Assembly (NCBI GenBank): GCA_004194705.1 | Contig: SADC01000351.1 | Coordinates: forward strand, 1 to 64,000 | Length of the DNA stretch: 64,000 nt | DNA from: Ditylenchus dipsaci | Taxonomy: Eukaryota > Nematoda > Chromadorea > Rhabditida > Anguinidae | Direction: 5' to 3' | Part shown: positions 26,047 through 38,200 of the stretch, piece by piece | Layout: each line of letters starts with the position of its first letter | Numbering within the stretch: the stretch's first letter is position 1 | The notes under the pieces: model-generated | Databases searched by the model: none | Told to the model about the DNA's origin: nothing | What the model saw: only the letters and a program-made list of their open reading frames with translations | Position numbers and translations under genes: made by a program

Positions 26047-28684
26047 AGCTTAAAGCCAAAAAAGACGGGGGCCATCCCAACACATATAGAGCCGCCCGAT
26101 CAATTCCGAAATTTTGAAATGGTCATAATTTTTTTCTAAGGAGAAATTTCAAAAAGATTTTTTTAACAAATGTTTTTAAAATGAGTTAGCATATAATTTT
26201 TAAAACACGGTTTCACTTTTTGTCTTTAAACAAATGACAAAAAAAATCATTCAAGACAAAAATGTTACTAACCAAACGACTACTCAAACAAAAAAGATCT
26301 TCGCACAAGGCAAAAAACTATTTTTAAAACTGCATTGTTATGGCGAAACTACCTTTTAGGCAGAGGGCAACCACCTTAAACATAAACTTGAATAAAAATG
26401 AGAAATCAGTCAACCAAGAATTTTCATGCTAAAAAGTTGTTTTCAAATAGGTCCTGCTGCTCAATCAAAATACTTTCAAAATTTTTTTTAAAGAAGTGCA
26501 AATGATTAAGTTGTTTCACAAATTAAAACAATGGGGCTAGTGGCCACAGTCCACCCCTCTCTAAAAACCTCAGTTTCAATATGGCTGTAAGTAACCTTGT
26601 TTTTAGGCTTAACAGCGGTCACAAAAGCGTTTTCAAATAGGCATGCCAGTCACCGATGGGAATATTTTGAAAGGCTCAAATGAGAATTAATTTCACGCAA
26701 TTTGGCAAGAATCCTGCAAAAGTGTATTTTTAACGGAATCGAAACGTTTAATTTTCTTTAATTTTCATCCGTATTGTACTCAACAAAAATAACTTAAAAA
26801 TAATAGTTTTTTGAATTGACCTGGTACCCTGGTAATATTCCATTGGCGATGGGCATGCCCCTTTGAGTCAAAATTTTAGAAAAAAAAATTAATCCTAGAA
26901 AATCAGCTATGAAGCAGACAAAAAGCTGTACAGCGATGAAAAGAGACAAAATAGGGACCACTTTAGAGGCCTGAGCCTTTCCGCTATTATCGAGTCCGAC
27001 GAACTCCAAACTCTTTCGCCAAACGAGCTTTTACGTTCACTTTTAATCAAGAAATACACATAAGTCTGTATGCGCAACTCTCTGTGCTGAGAGGCTCAGA
27101 AAAAGGTGACATTAGTGTATAAAATTAAGCTGTCAGGCCATTTAAAAAAATCGAGCTACTTTAATCCTTCTGCGGTTTTAATTAAAATTTTCAATTTTTT
27201 GCCTTATAAGACCCTCGCATATAAGGCTTGCCTAATATGCTTTATATTCGCAATTAAAAACTTTAAATCTAATTTAATTCCCTCCAGTGTCATGTGCACT
27301 GAGGCCCCGTGGAAACAAACGGATTAAGGCTCGTCGTCGTCGTCGGTTTATTTATCAGTGAGATTCAGATCAGATACAGATCAGTGAGACGTGAGATTTC
27401 GAGAGCTCCATTTGGACGGTGTAATCCCAGTTGGAAGGGTCCAGCCTAAGTGGACCAGTTGCCAGTATTCCCCGTGTGTGTACTAGGCCCAGCACCTTCG
27501 CTTATTCCACTGCGCACGCTTGGATTACAATAGGAGGGACAGGAACCTCTATTGTTTACTGTTTTTATATGCCTTTTTCGCCTCTATACTCATTTTTATG
27601 TAGAATGTAAAACATGAACTGTAGAGTGAAAATGTAGAAAGTATGATGCGGAGGTCTTTGTAAGTATGAAAACTATACTCTTCTGAAGCAAAATAATTCA
27701 TTATCTATGAAAAAAAAGAAGACTCGCATTTGAATTTAGTGCAACCTATCAAACTACTGTATTAAAATGTTAATAAATCAAAACTTTTCTTTAAACAAGA
27801 ATCCAGGAACCTGGAGGCCACCTTACAGTCTAACCGGAAAATGATTAACGTTGAAGTAACCCAACCCAGAAAGACTTAATAAATAAGCCTTGAAACTTAT
27901 TTTATGGTGTGTTGTACTAATTAATTTTCAATAATTTAGTAAAACTCATTATAAGACAAGCTTCAAGACTTACATACAAATTTTGCTTAAAGTTGAGAGG
28001 ACCAATTTTCAACCCCTAAGATGGCCCCTTGCTTCTTTAAATTGTGATAGGGGCAGCAAACCGCCTAATCGAAACTTTATTATTATTTTTTTAAATCATA
28101 GACTTAAAAGGGGTTTTTAGGTACCTTCAAAAATTTTCGACAGGTTATATTCCATTAGCTTTTTCGGGAGGGATATTTTCCAGTAGCGCTGCTTTCTTAA
28201 ATAACGCTGGCTGATTGGAGCCTTCTCTAGAATGTCTAGAGATAACTCATAATTACCGAATAAGATGGACACTTTTTTCGAACAAAAACACAAAATAAGA
28301 TTAAGACACCAAATTTGTAGTATTCAAACCAAAAGGTTGACTAGCCGCAAAATACAAATAAAATTCCAGTTTGTGATAAATCTTTGATTTCGATAGTAAT
28401 ATGATATATTACTTTGAAGATAGCATTAGTTGGATTGGCTAAACTCATCAATTTAGACAAATCAATTATAATTGCTATGCTCCAGGCTTAATTTATCATT
28501 TTGCTTAAAGCAATCGATCTTCATTCCACGGCCAAAGTGGTTGAAAATCGGAACAATTCAAAAGTGATGCAGGCATTTATGCAGTAAAAAAGCTGAAACT
28601 AGCAATTTTTAAAAAAACTTATTAAAGATTTATAGGCACAAGCAATACAGAAAATCAAATTTTGTTACGAATTGAATTAATATT

Positions 28685-28888
28685 TTATAAAATTTTAAAA
28701 TTTAATTTATAAAGTTGTTGGAAGAGTTCTGCACTGACCCGAAAGGAACATGTCCTTCTATTAATTTGTCGAGATGGTCCTGCAGTTACCCTATTAACAC
28801 GTTCACAATGATTGCCGACCCATGTGTCGACCTCAGCGTCTTTATAACGAGGAAATGACTGTGAATTGCTTACAGTAAAGTATGGCAT
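28685..28888 (-). CDS. Possible terminal exon, unrecognised
   Basis: An open minus frame with balanced composition (SFPRYKDAEVDTWVGNHCER, then TAGPSRQINRRTCSFRV and a stop after LYKLNFKIL). An upstream AG (TTCACAG) could serve as acceptor. No domain recognised and no partner exon found, so its gene is unknown. Confidence 0.3.
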   Translation of the reverse strand: MPYFTVSNSQSFPRYKDAEVDTWVGNHCERVNRVTAGPSRQINRRTCSFRVSAELFQQLYKLNFKIL

Positions 28889-29149
28889 TGCATTGTTTAT
28901 AAATTATAAACATTGCAAATTAAGAAAAATTTTCGTTAAAAAGACGCCTGAGTCTACTCTCATCTTGAAACCCCCTTTTCTTCCTGTCCCTTTCTTATGG
29001 GTTTCACCTTGTGAAATTCACAGCAGTCTTCGTGTTGATCTTGCCATCTACATTTCAATTAAAAAAAACAGATTAAAATTGTTTTAAGAGATCGGCCTGT
29101 ATAGAGAGTCTTGCCCAGTGCTGGGAACTCTCCGCTCTTGGCTTGGCTG

Positions 29150-30339
29150 CAGAGGTGGGCAAAGATCAGATCAGTTCAGATCAGATCAGTTCAGATCAGA
29201 TCAGATCGCCGAAGATCAGATCAGATCAGATCGGTATAATATTTTTTTCTTTAATTTAGTCAAATTTCACACTCTAAGTCAAAATTTTACGGCGAAACGT
29301 ATTTTATACAAAGTTGAAAGAAGATCAGATCTATTTAGATCAGATCAGTTCAGATCAGTTCAGATCGGGTCAGATCGGGTCAGATCGGGTCAGATCAGTT
29401 CAGATCGGTTGTTGATTACTGTGCAGAATTTCCCGGTGAACACGATGGCGGGGCTCCTTTTTGCTTCAATCATTGATGAAGTAGGTGTAAAAGAGTCCGG
29501 GAGGTAACACATTGTGCAGGGTCAAAATCCAGCTGATTACCCACAGGTTTTCAATTAATGCGCCATGATGGTCATACTACACCACGCTCATAATATACCA
29601 AAATGACCGCCAGGAATTTAGCTTTTTGAAAATACTAACCACCGCAAAATGAATATATAAGTTGTGACACAAATTTTTATAACTTTTTTTTCGCTGGGAA
29701 AACTTTTGATTCTGACACTGCATTCGTGTTCTGCGTGGTCGATTTGCTTATAAAACTTCTTTCAAAATTTCAGAGTCCCGTCAAATTTTGATTTCCGCTC
29801 AAGACAATAAAGATTAAAATTTTAAATTCAAATGTTAATTATCTTGAACGAAATTCAAAATTTGACAGTGACTCTGAAATTTCAAAGGAAGCTTTACTTT
29901 ATGAAGACCATGCTGAACACGAATCCAGTGTCCGAATGAAAAGTTTTTCCAGCCGAAAAAAATCTACCGACAAAAATTGTAATTAAATATGTAGTTAAAA
30001 ACACAATAAACCTTTCTTTTTGACTGTAAAATACGTTTCGCCGTAAAATTTTGACTCAAAGTGTGAAATTTGACAAAATTAAAGAAAAAAAATGTAAGCC
30101 GATCTCAGCCGATCTGACCCGATCTGAACTGATCTGAACTGATCTGATCTAAATCGATCTGATCTTTTCCCAACTCTGTGTAAAATACGTTTCGCCGCTA
30201 AATTTTGACTTAAAGTGTCAAATTTGACAAAATTAAAGAAAAAAAATATTATGCCGATCTGATCTGATCTTGATCTGATCTGATCTTCGGCGATCTGATC
30301 TGAACTGATCTGAACTGATCTGATCTTTGCCCACCTTTG
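29150..30339. mobile_element. hAT-type foldback element with GATCAGATCAG arrays, perfect 8-bp duplication
   Basis: Ends CAGAGGTGGGCAAAGATCAG and the inverse, ending CTTTGCCCACCTTTG. Flanks CTTGGCTG at 29142-29149 and 30340-30347 are identical. Arms are GATCAGATCAG(TTCA) arrays at 29163-29405 and 30100-30327. Inner inverted segments (AAATTTCACACTCTAAGTCA; TTGACTTAAAGTGTCAAATT) occur more than once, so the right arm appears partly duplicated. Confidence 0.9.
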
Positions 30340-30488
30340 CTTGGCTGTTGTCTCCAAATTCTCCGCTCCCAGCAAATACCAGGAGCGACGTGGAAACTTT
30401 AGAATCGAAATTTGATTTATAAAAACACAACAAATTTTCTAATAGGTTTCATAATTAAAATTCGAAACACGAAATTGCAATTTGGAAA

Positions 30489-31968
30489 GGCTGTACCCCG
30501 AAATTTAAGCGGCATTTTGCTAAGTGGTCGATTTGCTAAGCGGTCGTTTTGCCAAGAATTTTTTTTGCTAAGCGACAAATTGCTAAGAATTTTTTTGTTA
30601 AGGCGCCCATTTGCTAAGAATTTTTTTTGTTAAGGCGCCCATTTGCTAAGAATTTTTTTGCTAAGGCATTCTTTTCTTAAATCCCGATTTGTTAAGAACT
30701 TTTCTGCCTTTTTGTACTTTTCCTTTTTCTCAATATTCTGGTAGATTAGAGGTTTTTCCGACGGACATTTTTACGCCGATTTTTTAATAAAAAATAAACC
30801 AATTTTTCTAACTTAAAATTGTGTGGGGAGATGGGTTTGTTAAGTCCAAAATTGCGATTTTACACACCTTAACTTCAATACCTGGTGTATGTAACACCTG
30901 GCCAGGTGGATGTCCACCTGGATGGCCTAAAAGTGAAAAAGTTCACTTAAATAAGAAAGCTATTTTTCTAAACTTAAAGTTTGTGAGGAATTGGGCTTGT
31001 TAATGCTGAAAGTGCGATTTTACCTACCCGACCCCAAACCTGGGGTGGCTACTACCTGGACAGGTTGTTATCCAGGCAACTCAAGAGTAGGGGTATATTT
31101 ACCCAAATGACCTGAAAGGTCAAACGTTAGTCTTTTTATATCTGAAATTACGGTAAAAAATAAAGTGTGCACCCAGGTGGATTCGAACCAGCATCCTCGG
31201 CGGTGGCTATCCAAGTGGTCGTCCACTTGGATCAAAAACTTTTTTTTAACGTTTTCGGTTTCCAAATCATTTTTTCTGCACTAATTCGAGCACCCTGAAA
31301 ATGGTTTGACAGTGGTAAAATCACGTTTTATCAAGAAATTTTTGAGTTATCGTGAATTCTTGATTTTGATAAATCAATCGTTAGCAATAACTCTAAATTT
31401 ATCGATAAAACGTGATTTTACCACTGTCAAACCATCTTCAGCATGCTCGAATTAGTGCAGAAAAATTGTTTTGGAAACCGAAAACGTAAAAAAAAATTTT
31501 TGATCCAAGTGGACGACCACTTGGATAGCCACCGCCGAGGATGCTGGTTCGCATCCACCTGGGTGCATACCTTTTTTATCGTAATTTTGAGTGTTTACTT
31601 AGCGAAGAGGTCCATATACTCATCACCAAGGTTACTGGTTCGAATCCCTCTGGGTGCAATCAGTCCAGAGTAGGAGACCCCGATTAAATTAAACCATTTT
31701 TAGAACATTATTTTGGATTGAATCGTTTGGGTTTTAAGGTCTGTACCCCGAAATTGAACCGAACTGAAGAAGTAGGTAGCTTAACAAACAAGATCTTTAT
31801 CAAAATAACTACTTAGCAAAAAAATTCTTAGCAAAACGACCAATTAGCAAATTGGCGCTTAAATTTTCAATTCTTAGCAAAAACGCGCTTAAATTTTTTT
31901 TTCTTAGCAAAACGACGCTTAGCAAATCGACCACTTAGCAAATCGCCGCTTAAATTTCGGGTACAGCC
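30489..31968. mobile_element. Foldback element with TTTGCTAAG arrays, perfect 8-bp duplication
   Basis: Ends GGCTGTACCCCGAAATTTAA and the inverse ending TTTCGGGTACAGCC; flanks TTTGGAAA at 30481-30488 and 31969-31976 identical. Arms: TTTGCTAAGAATTTTT words at 30515-30690 and AATTCTTAGCAAAA words at 31800-31940. The centre contains a second large inverted pair, 31160-31265 with 31495-31570, carrying CCAAGTGGTCGTCCACTTGG, and tRNA-like boxes. Confidence 0.88.
31590..31660 (+). pseudogene. tRNA-like fragment (A and B box motifs) inside foldback element
   Basis: TAGCGAAGAGG fits the Pol III A-box pattern, and GGTTCGAATCC lies about 25 bases after it, as in a tRNA T-loop. Stems are incomplete, so this is at best a degenerate tRNA or SINE relic. 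Similar GGATTCGAACC / GGTTCGCATCC motifs are in the inverted pair around 31170 and 31545. Confidence 0.3.
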
Positions 31969-32257
31969 TTTGGAAACCCATAAAAAAAATTTGTCCTAAC
32001 TTTACAAAAAAAATTGATTTGTCAATATTTAATGGTATATATTACAAAAGCTTATGAAACTCGTGCAGAAAGCTTGCGAGTTTTATATCACCAACCGCAA
32101 ACTTATTGACCAACATAATATTTTTTATTTTTTTAGCACAGTTGATTATCGGATAATTTTGAAAACATCAATTCGCACAATTCACACATCGATCAGTAAA
32201 TATATATGCATAAGTTCTACAAAACACAACAATAGGAGTAGCAGCAGTTATGGTAAG

Positions 32258-35200
32258 CTAATAGTCAAAATATCGTCTAAGCTTGTTTTCGGCTCTCATG
32301 GATGCTGCAGAGATCACTGATTCCCTGGAACCACTGGACCACAGGATGCTCTCCAGACTTATTTTCTTCCTCTCAAGATTGGCGGAAATGCTGGACGACT
32401 GGTTCAATCCGTTTTTTTCTGCCAAAGACCTGGCTGGGTAATGGTTGGGTTGCTGCTCTCTAGGTTTCGGATCCTTTGGAGGCATTTCCCATTGTATACT
32501 ACAGGATGGGCTAAAAAGAGTTTTGGTTGTTATCAGAATTATTTTATGTGAAAATGAAACTGAAATGTCATCTCTAATGTCTGAAATCTCCAGGGTTTTT
32601 CTTAAAATCTTTTTTTTACCGCATTTTCTTGAACTAATATGAATTTTGCAGTAAAAAGTATAAATTTTATCCCGCGTTTTCTCGGGCTAACATAAATCTT
32701 GTAGTAAAAGTATTAATTATGCAACCAACTTTAATTTTGTCTTTTTTTAGCTAATCTTCTCTTCAAAAAGTTCATAAACTTTAATGGCTCACTTACAAAC
32801 GTTGTCGTTGGAAAAAAAAAGTTTTTTAAAGGCTATTTACGCCAACAACAACGACAACGTCAATGACGAGGACAACTTATTTTAAACGTGTGGAGAATAT
32901 AGTTAATCCTCAAAATTCTGATTTAAAATTCAAAATTTGTCTTATTTGGAAGTGAAATTTTTGTTGTCGTTGGCGTTGTCGTTGGATTTTTCCTAAATAG
33001 GTCGTCGTCGTCGCGAAAAAAGGTTTTACAAAAAAATATTCCAACGACAAGGTTTATAAATGAGCCATAACAAAATTAATATTTTTTGCTGCAGATTCAT
33101 AAATGTCACAAGAAAATTATGTATAAAATTATCGGCGCTACTTGGATATACCCCCCCCCCCAAATCAACTTTTTTCAAAGTGTTTTCAAACACCCTATAT
33201 CGACCTAAAATTGCCTCAGGAGTTCAAAAAAGGCATTATTTTTGAGTTCTGGTCAATAAAAAAAGGGTTTTGGGACCACCCAAAATCACCCATTTTGACC
33301 ATTTTTAAAAGAATTTAGGTCTGTATTTGGGTGGAAATAGACCAAAAAGGGCCAATTTAGGGTGAAAAGGAAGATGTTGAACATAGTTTTGTTGACTGGG
33401 GCCTACCGCATGAATAACTCTGGTATGCATGTTTTTTCATGCATCCAGAGTCACTTTCGAGTGATTTGCGTCTAAGGTATGTGGGTGTGCGTATCTCAAC
33501 CCCAAGCAAGCAAGCCCCTGCGCCCCCGAAGGGGGCGCAGGGGGCTTGAGAGTTAGAGATGCGCGCACTCACTACCTTAGACATGATTTCGAGAAGTACT
33601 CTTGATCAAAAACGCATTTAGCTCTTTTTGCCCAGCTCCAGTAACCAAAACATGATAAAACAGGTAAAAAGTCGAAATTTAAAAGTGTTCAAAACTCGAT
33701 TTTTTATTGACCAGAACTTGAAAATAATGTCTTTTTTGAACTTCTGAGGTGATTTTAGATCGATATAGGGTGTTTGGAAACACTTTTAAAAAAAGTTGAT
33801 TTGGGGGGGGGGGTATATCCAAGTAGGGTCAAAAAATCTATAGTTATAGCTCAAACCAGCTGTTCGCTAGGACGAACAACTTTGTATATTCATATTCAAA
33901 CTTATTTTTCCCCTTAAATTAGTTTCTTGGAAGGCGGCAACTTTGAAAGAGTAAAAATTCATTTGATACGTTCATAATTCGAAGGGTAAAAATAAATTTT
34001 AGTACATATTTAGATATTTTGAAGAAACACATATTTTGACCAGTCGGGGCGCCCCAAATGCGCCTTGCACCGCCCCTCGCTGGTGCGGGGTTGGTGCCGA
34101 GGCGGTGGCTTGGTTTGCCTACGGGCGTGGGGCGGTGCCGGGGCGCAAAAAAAGTAGACCGGGCCGCAGGGCCAAGGCAAAATGTTGGACTGCATACCAA
34201 ACATGCATACCAGAGTTCATTATTTTTCACGTTTTTAAAAACAGTGTTTTAACGACTTTTAAGTAATTTTTATATGCTCAAAACGATAAAAAAAAGTTAT
34301 TTTCTGACATTTTTCCACACAAAAAATGGATTTTTTGAAAAACAAATTTTTGACCAAAATTCGATTGTTTGCATTGGAGGAAAACTGCCTAGTATTCAGT
34401 TATTCCACCCCGTTTTATTCACTGAAGCGGGGCAAAAAGTTTTATGCATTTCCATGTTTATTTAATTTACTGTCACACTTTCAAAAAGTTTCAACACCAT
34501 TATGTAGCCCTGCGACTCTAGTTTCTAATGAGATATCATTTGTTGCATCATCTCTGAAAAATGTAATACAAGAATGTAAAGTATGAAGCAAATAGAAACA
34601 ACAATTTGGTTGATACTTTTACGTTAATGTACTACATTTTTCAGAGATGATGCAACAAATTATATCTCAATAGAAAGATATAGATATTATTAAAAATCTT
34701 GAAAAGTGAGGTAACCGACTTCATAGTTAACAACGTGGATACAGGAAACCTCTTTCTGTAAATTCGGTTTTTTCGGATATCGGTTCAGTTACCCGAAAAT
34801 TTCGATATTGGTTCGGTTCCTCGGTTCGTGTACCCGAAAATTTTGGGTACCCGCCATCCCTGGAAATTTCAGTTATGAAAAGACGTGAAAGTATACATTT
34901 TTCAAAGTTTCTTTAAAAATAATTTTTGGAAACTTATCAAAAATTTAGTACAACACTATCCCGGTATGTTGGTGTGGTACTTAAAATAAGTTTAACTAAA
35001 TTTTTTTCCACAATTCACCCCCGAAAATTCTTGCCTCATAGTGGCTGCCGAGTTATGTTCCATCTTTCCATTGCTCTCTGTAACATAGCCAATAGAAGAA
35101 CCATCTAAAAAATTAATTTAAGATCGCGATTTCCAGAGAAATACAAATTCTTACTTTCTAGGACCTTTTTAGACCCATACTTGTATAAAAACTTGGATTT

Positions 35201-38200
35201 TAGCCAACTCTCATCCAACTTTTCGTCATCCTCATTAATCACCTCTTTAACACCACTTTTGTGACCAACCATTCCAGGCAGCGGCAATGATCCAGAACTT
35301 GATAGCTGGCCAGATGGCACATTGTCGTAGAACGACATTTCTTGCAGGCTCAGCTGGCCATCTGGCAATCCTAGGCAATTTCGCTCAGCGTTAATCACCT
35401 GGCTTTTTGCCAACCCTCCACTGGTCGACCTGACCATTGGGCTTTTTGCTTGGACTGCATCAACATGCTTGGCTGGAGTGTTATATGGTCTGGAACTGAA
35501 TTTGATGTTAGGTGTAGACTGAAGTGGTCATACCTAAGATCATTGACCATGGCTTGCAAAAGAGCAGCATTTTGACTGTTTACTTCTTATCATCATCAAT
35601 TAGGTTAGAATAAATGGTCTGGATCATCCTCCACTCCAAGTCGTTCATTGATGATTTTGGTGGTGATGGGGCTGTCTGGCATAAAATTAGGCTTTGAAAA
35701 GTCATTGGATCAATTTAGTTATTATTACAGATTACTAAACCAGGCTTAGATTATTTACTTAATTTCAATTTGCCAGCCACTTTTCAGATGAGACCACTCG
35801 AAAAAATTTGCTTATAATGTGCGACTTATGAGCACTCATCAGACTCAAATAAGGTTTGACCGGTAAATAATCGATTTTTCGCAAATTTACTTTTCAAAGT
35901 GGTGTACAGAATTGTCAGAAAGTCTTGCATCCAACGAATTCGCGACATTTATTTTGATGGGTTTTGATAGAATGACTTCCTGTACTACGAGTGTCTGTAT
36001 CTCGGAGCAAAGTCAACATTTCGCGAAGCTGTTTTTTGCGTTTTCTTATGTTTTTTTGCGTTCGCTTCTGATTTTTAGATTTAGGATTTTCACTAAAAAT
36101 TTCGAGATCAAAATTTTTTTCAGATTCTCGGGGGATTGAAAAATAGACCGATCTGTCGTTCTATTAGAGGAAATACGGCAAAACTAAATTTTAATTAACA
36201 CAGTTGGGAAGTTGTTTAAAATTGTTTATTTTCGTGGAATTTATTTAGCATTTATGTCAACGCTAGCATTCGACTGTTTCTAAAATATTGTCGCTATTTT
36301 GGATCAGAACTTCTAAAAAGCCTAATTTCAGCTTTTAAAGCTACTTAATTTATCAATGTGACAAACCATCAGAAGAGGAGTGATCATGACTGGATGAATT
36401 AGACTCACTCGGGCTATTCAACAGTTTTAACATTTCCACACCAAAATTCAACTAAATGATAAATTTGTAAGCAATCATTCAAACACTTCTGCAAATTCTT
36501 ACACTGGTCTGGTCATCCACTGACTTGTGTTCATTTTCTGGCTCTTCTTCTATTATTTTTGAGTCCGTTGCTGTTACACTCCCGTTTTGAATTAGATGTT
36601 TGAGAAAACGTGTGTTAAAGTCGTCTACTTGCACCTCCACACGTTCAGCAAAAGTCACCTAAGAAGAGTGAAAGTTAGCCATGAAAATATTCGTCCGGAG
36701 AGATAATAACACTTAGTGCACAACGTATTTGCAGCACATAAGCATGCGTGTGTGGTGCAAATGCGCAATTGTGTTTACAATGGCACATTTTTCACTTTTT
36801 AAAATTGTCGTTAGGTCAATATAACAATAGGATCTAGTCAATAGAATCATTCAAAAGCTTTGCTCAGCACCGCTTGCTTCAATTGGCACGGAGCGAAGTA
36901 ATTACGGATCCAAAACTGACGTGAGCTGCTTTTTTCATGGGTTTCAAAATGTTTATATTTATAAAAACTATAATAATGTCTCTTCTAAGTTTCGCAATCA
37001 CAAATTATTAGAATGAAATATTTAAGGGTTACAAATTGCAACTTTTTGTAAATCCTGAATCGAAACAGAAAAATATTAGTTTTTTAATTACGAGTATTCT
37101 GAAACCCATTAGGAAGACTAGCTCGCTTCACTTTGATTGTCGAAAACATGCGACATCCTGAAAAAGGATTACAGTGCGTTTCATAATTTGACTTTTTGTA
37201 AGCCCTTTTCCTTAGCTACAATTAGGTAGGTCAAACTTATTTTTTTGATTATTCTAGGAAAAGTTATGACCATCAACATAAAAGCGTCAATTTCTAGTCA
37301 AAATAAAGAAAAATCTAAGGAAAATGACTGTTTGCCCACATAAATAATAGCTTTTCTCAATACTTGTCGATGAAAAGATGACATCTATTGCACCATTCGA
37401 AAGCTCTTTGATTTATCTACAAAATAACATGTCGACTATTGTTTTATAAAAATACAGGGCTGAGAAACAGACGGTTGAATTTAGACAAGACAAAAAAGGC
37501 TAAAAATAAAGCAAAAACAGGGGCTTCAAATCAAAGAGCTTTCGAATGGTGCAATAGATGTCATCTTTTCATCGACAAGTATTGAGAAAAGCTATTATTT
37601 ATGTGGCCAAACAGTCATTTTCCTTAGATTTTTCTTTATTTTGACTAGAAATTGACGCTTTTATGTTGATGGTCATAACTTTTCCTAGAATAATCAAAAA
37701 AATAAGTTTGACCTACCTAATTGTAGCTAAGAAAGAGGGCTTACAAAAAGTCAATGAAAATTAAGAATACACAAGAATCATGTTATGAATGCAGCTTTTT
37801 ACTCTAACTGCCTGTAAAATTATGAAACGGTGGTAATTTGAATGTTCGGTCATATTTTTTTTTCATAACCCAACATCCCAAATATTTTTGCATAATTGCT
37901 AAGTTATCGACTATGCTTATCTTGTTTGTGAAAACGGGTTTTTTTATTTCTTTAAAAAATGTCTCTAAACACCTAAAAAGAGGGTGCCTGTAAAATTATG
38001 AAACGCACTGTATGAATGGATATTGAAAATTTTTTGGTGCAAGTTAAATCTTTTTTGGTGCAAATTAGATCTTTTTTTAGTGCAAATATTTTTTAGGATT
38101 TTGGTTTTGCGTTTTTCTGTCAGCTTTTCAACCTTTTTCAATAAGTGATAACACCATCAGGTAGCCTTGCGATTCTGCTTTCTAACGAGATATCATTCGC

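Larger units (their letters stand above)
24143..29141. other. Intergenic AT-rich stretch between K2P gene and foldback cluster
   Basis: Nothing firmly identified. Visible items: a GTACGTTGGGACAGACTTGA hairpin at 25927-26046, a GC-rich single-copy segment at 27295-27560 with a TCGTCGTCGTCG run and no long ORF, and a coding-like minus ORF at 28685-28888. Splice chaining to a known gene failed. Confidence 0.4.

Noticed and set aside
26794..27009. Minus frame with hydrophobic segment
   Set aside because: No splice partner and no recognised family; AT-rich code gives such runs often.
29118..29507. Plus frame with RSDQFRSDQ repeats (and minus frames at 30079-30433)
   Set aside because: Produced by the GATCAG arrays in the arms of the foldback element.
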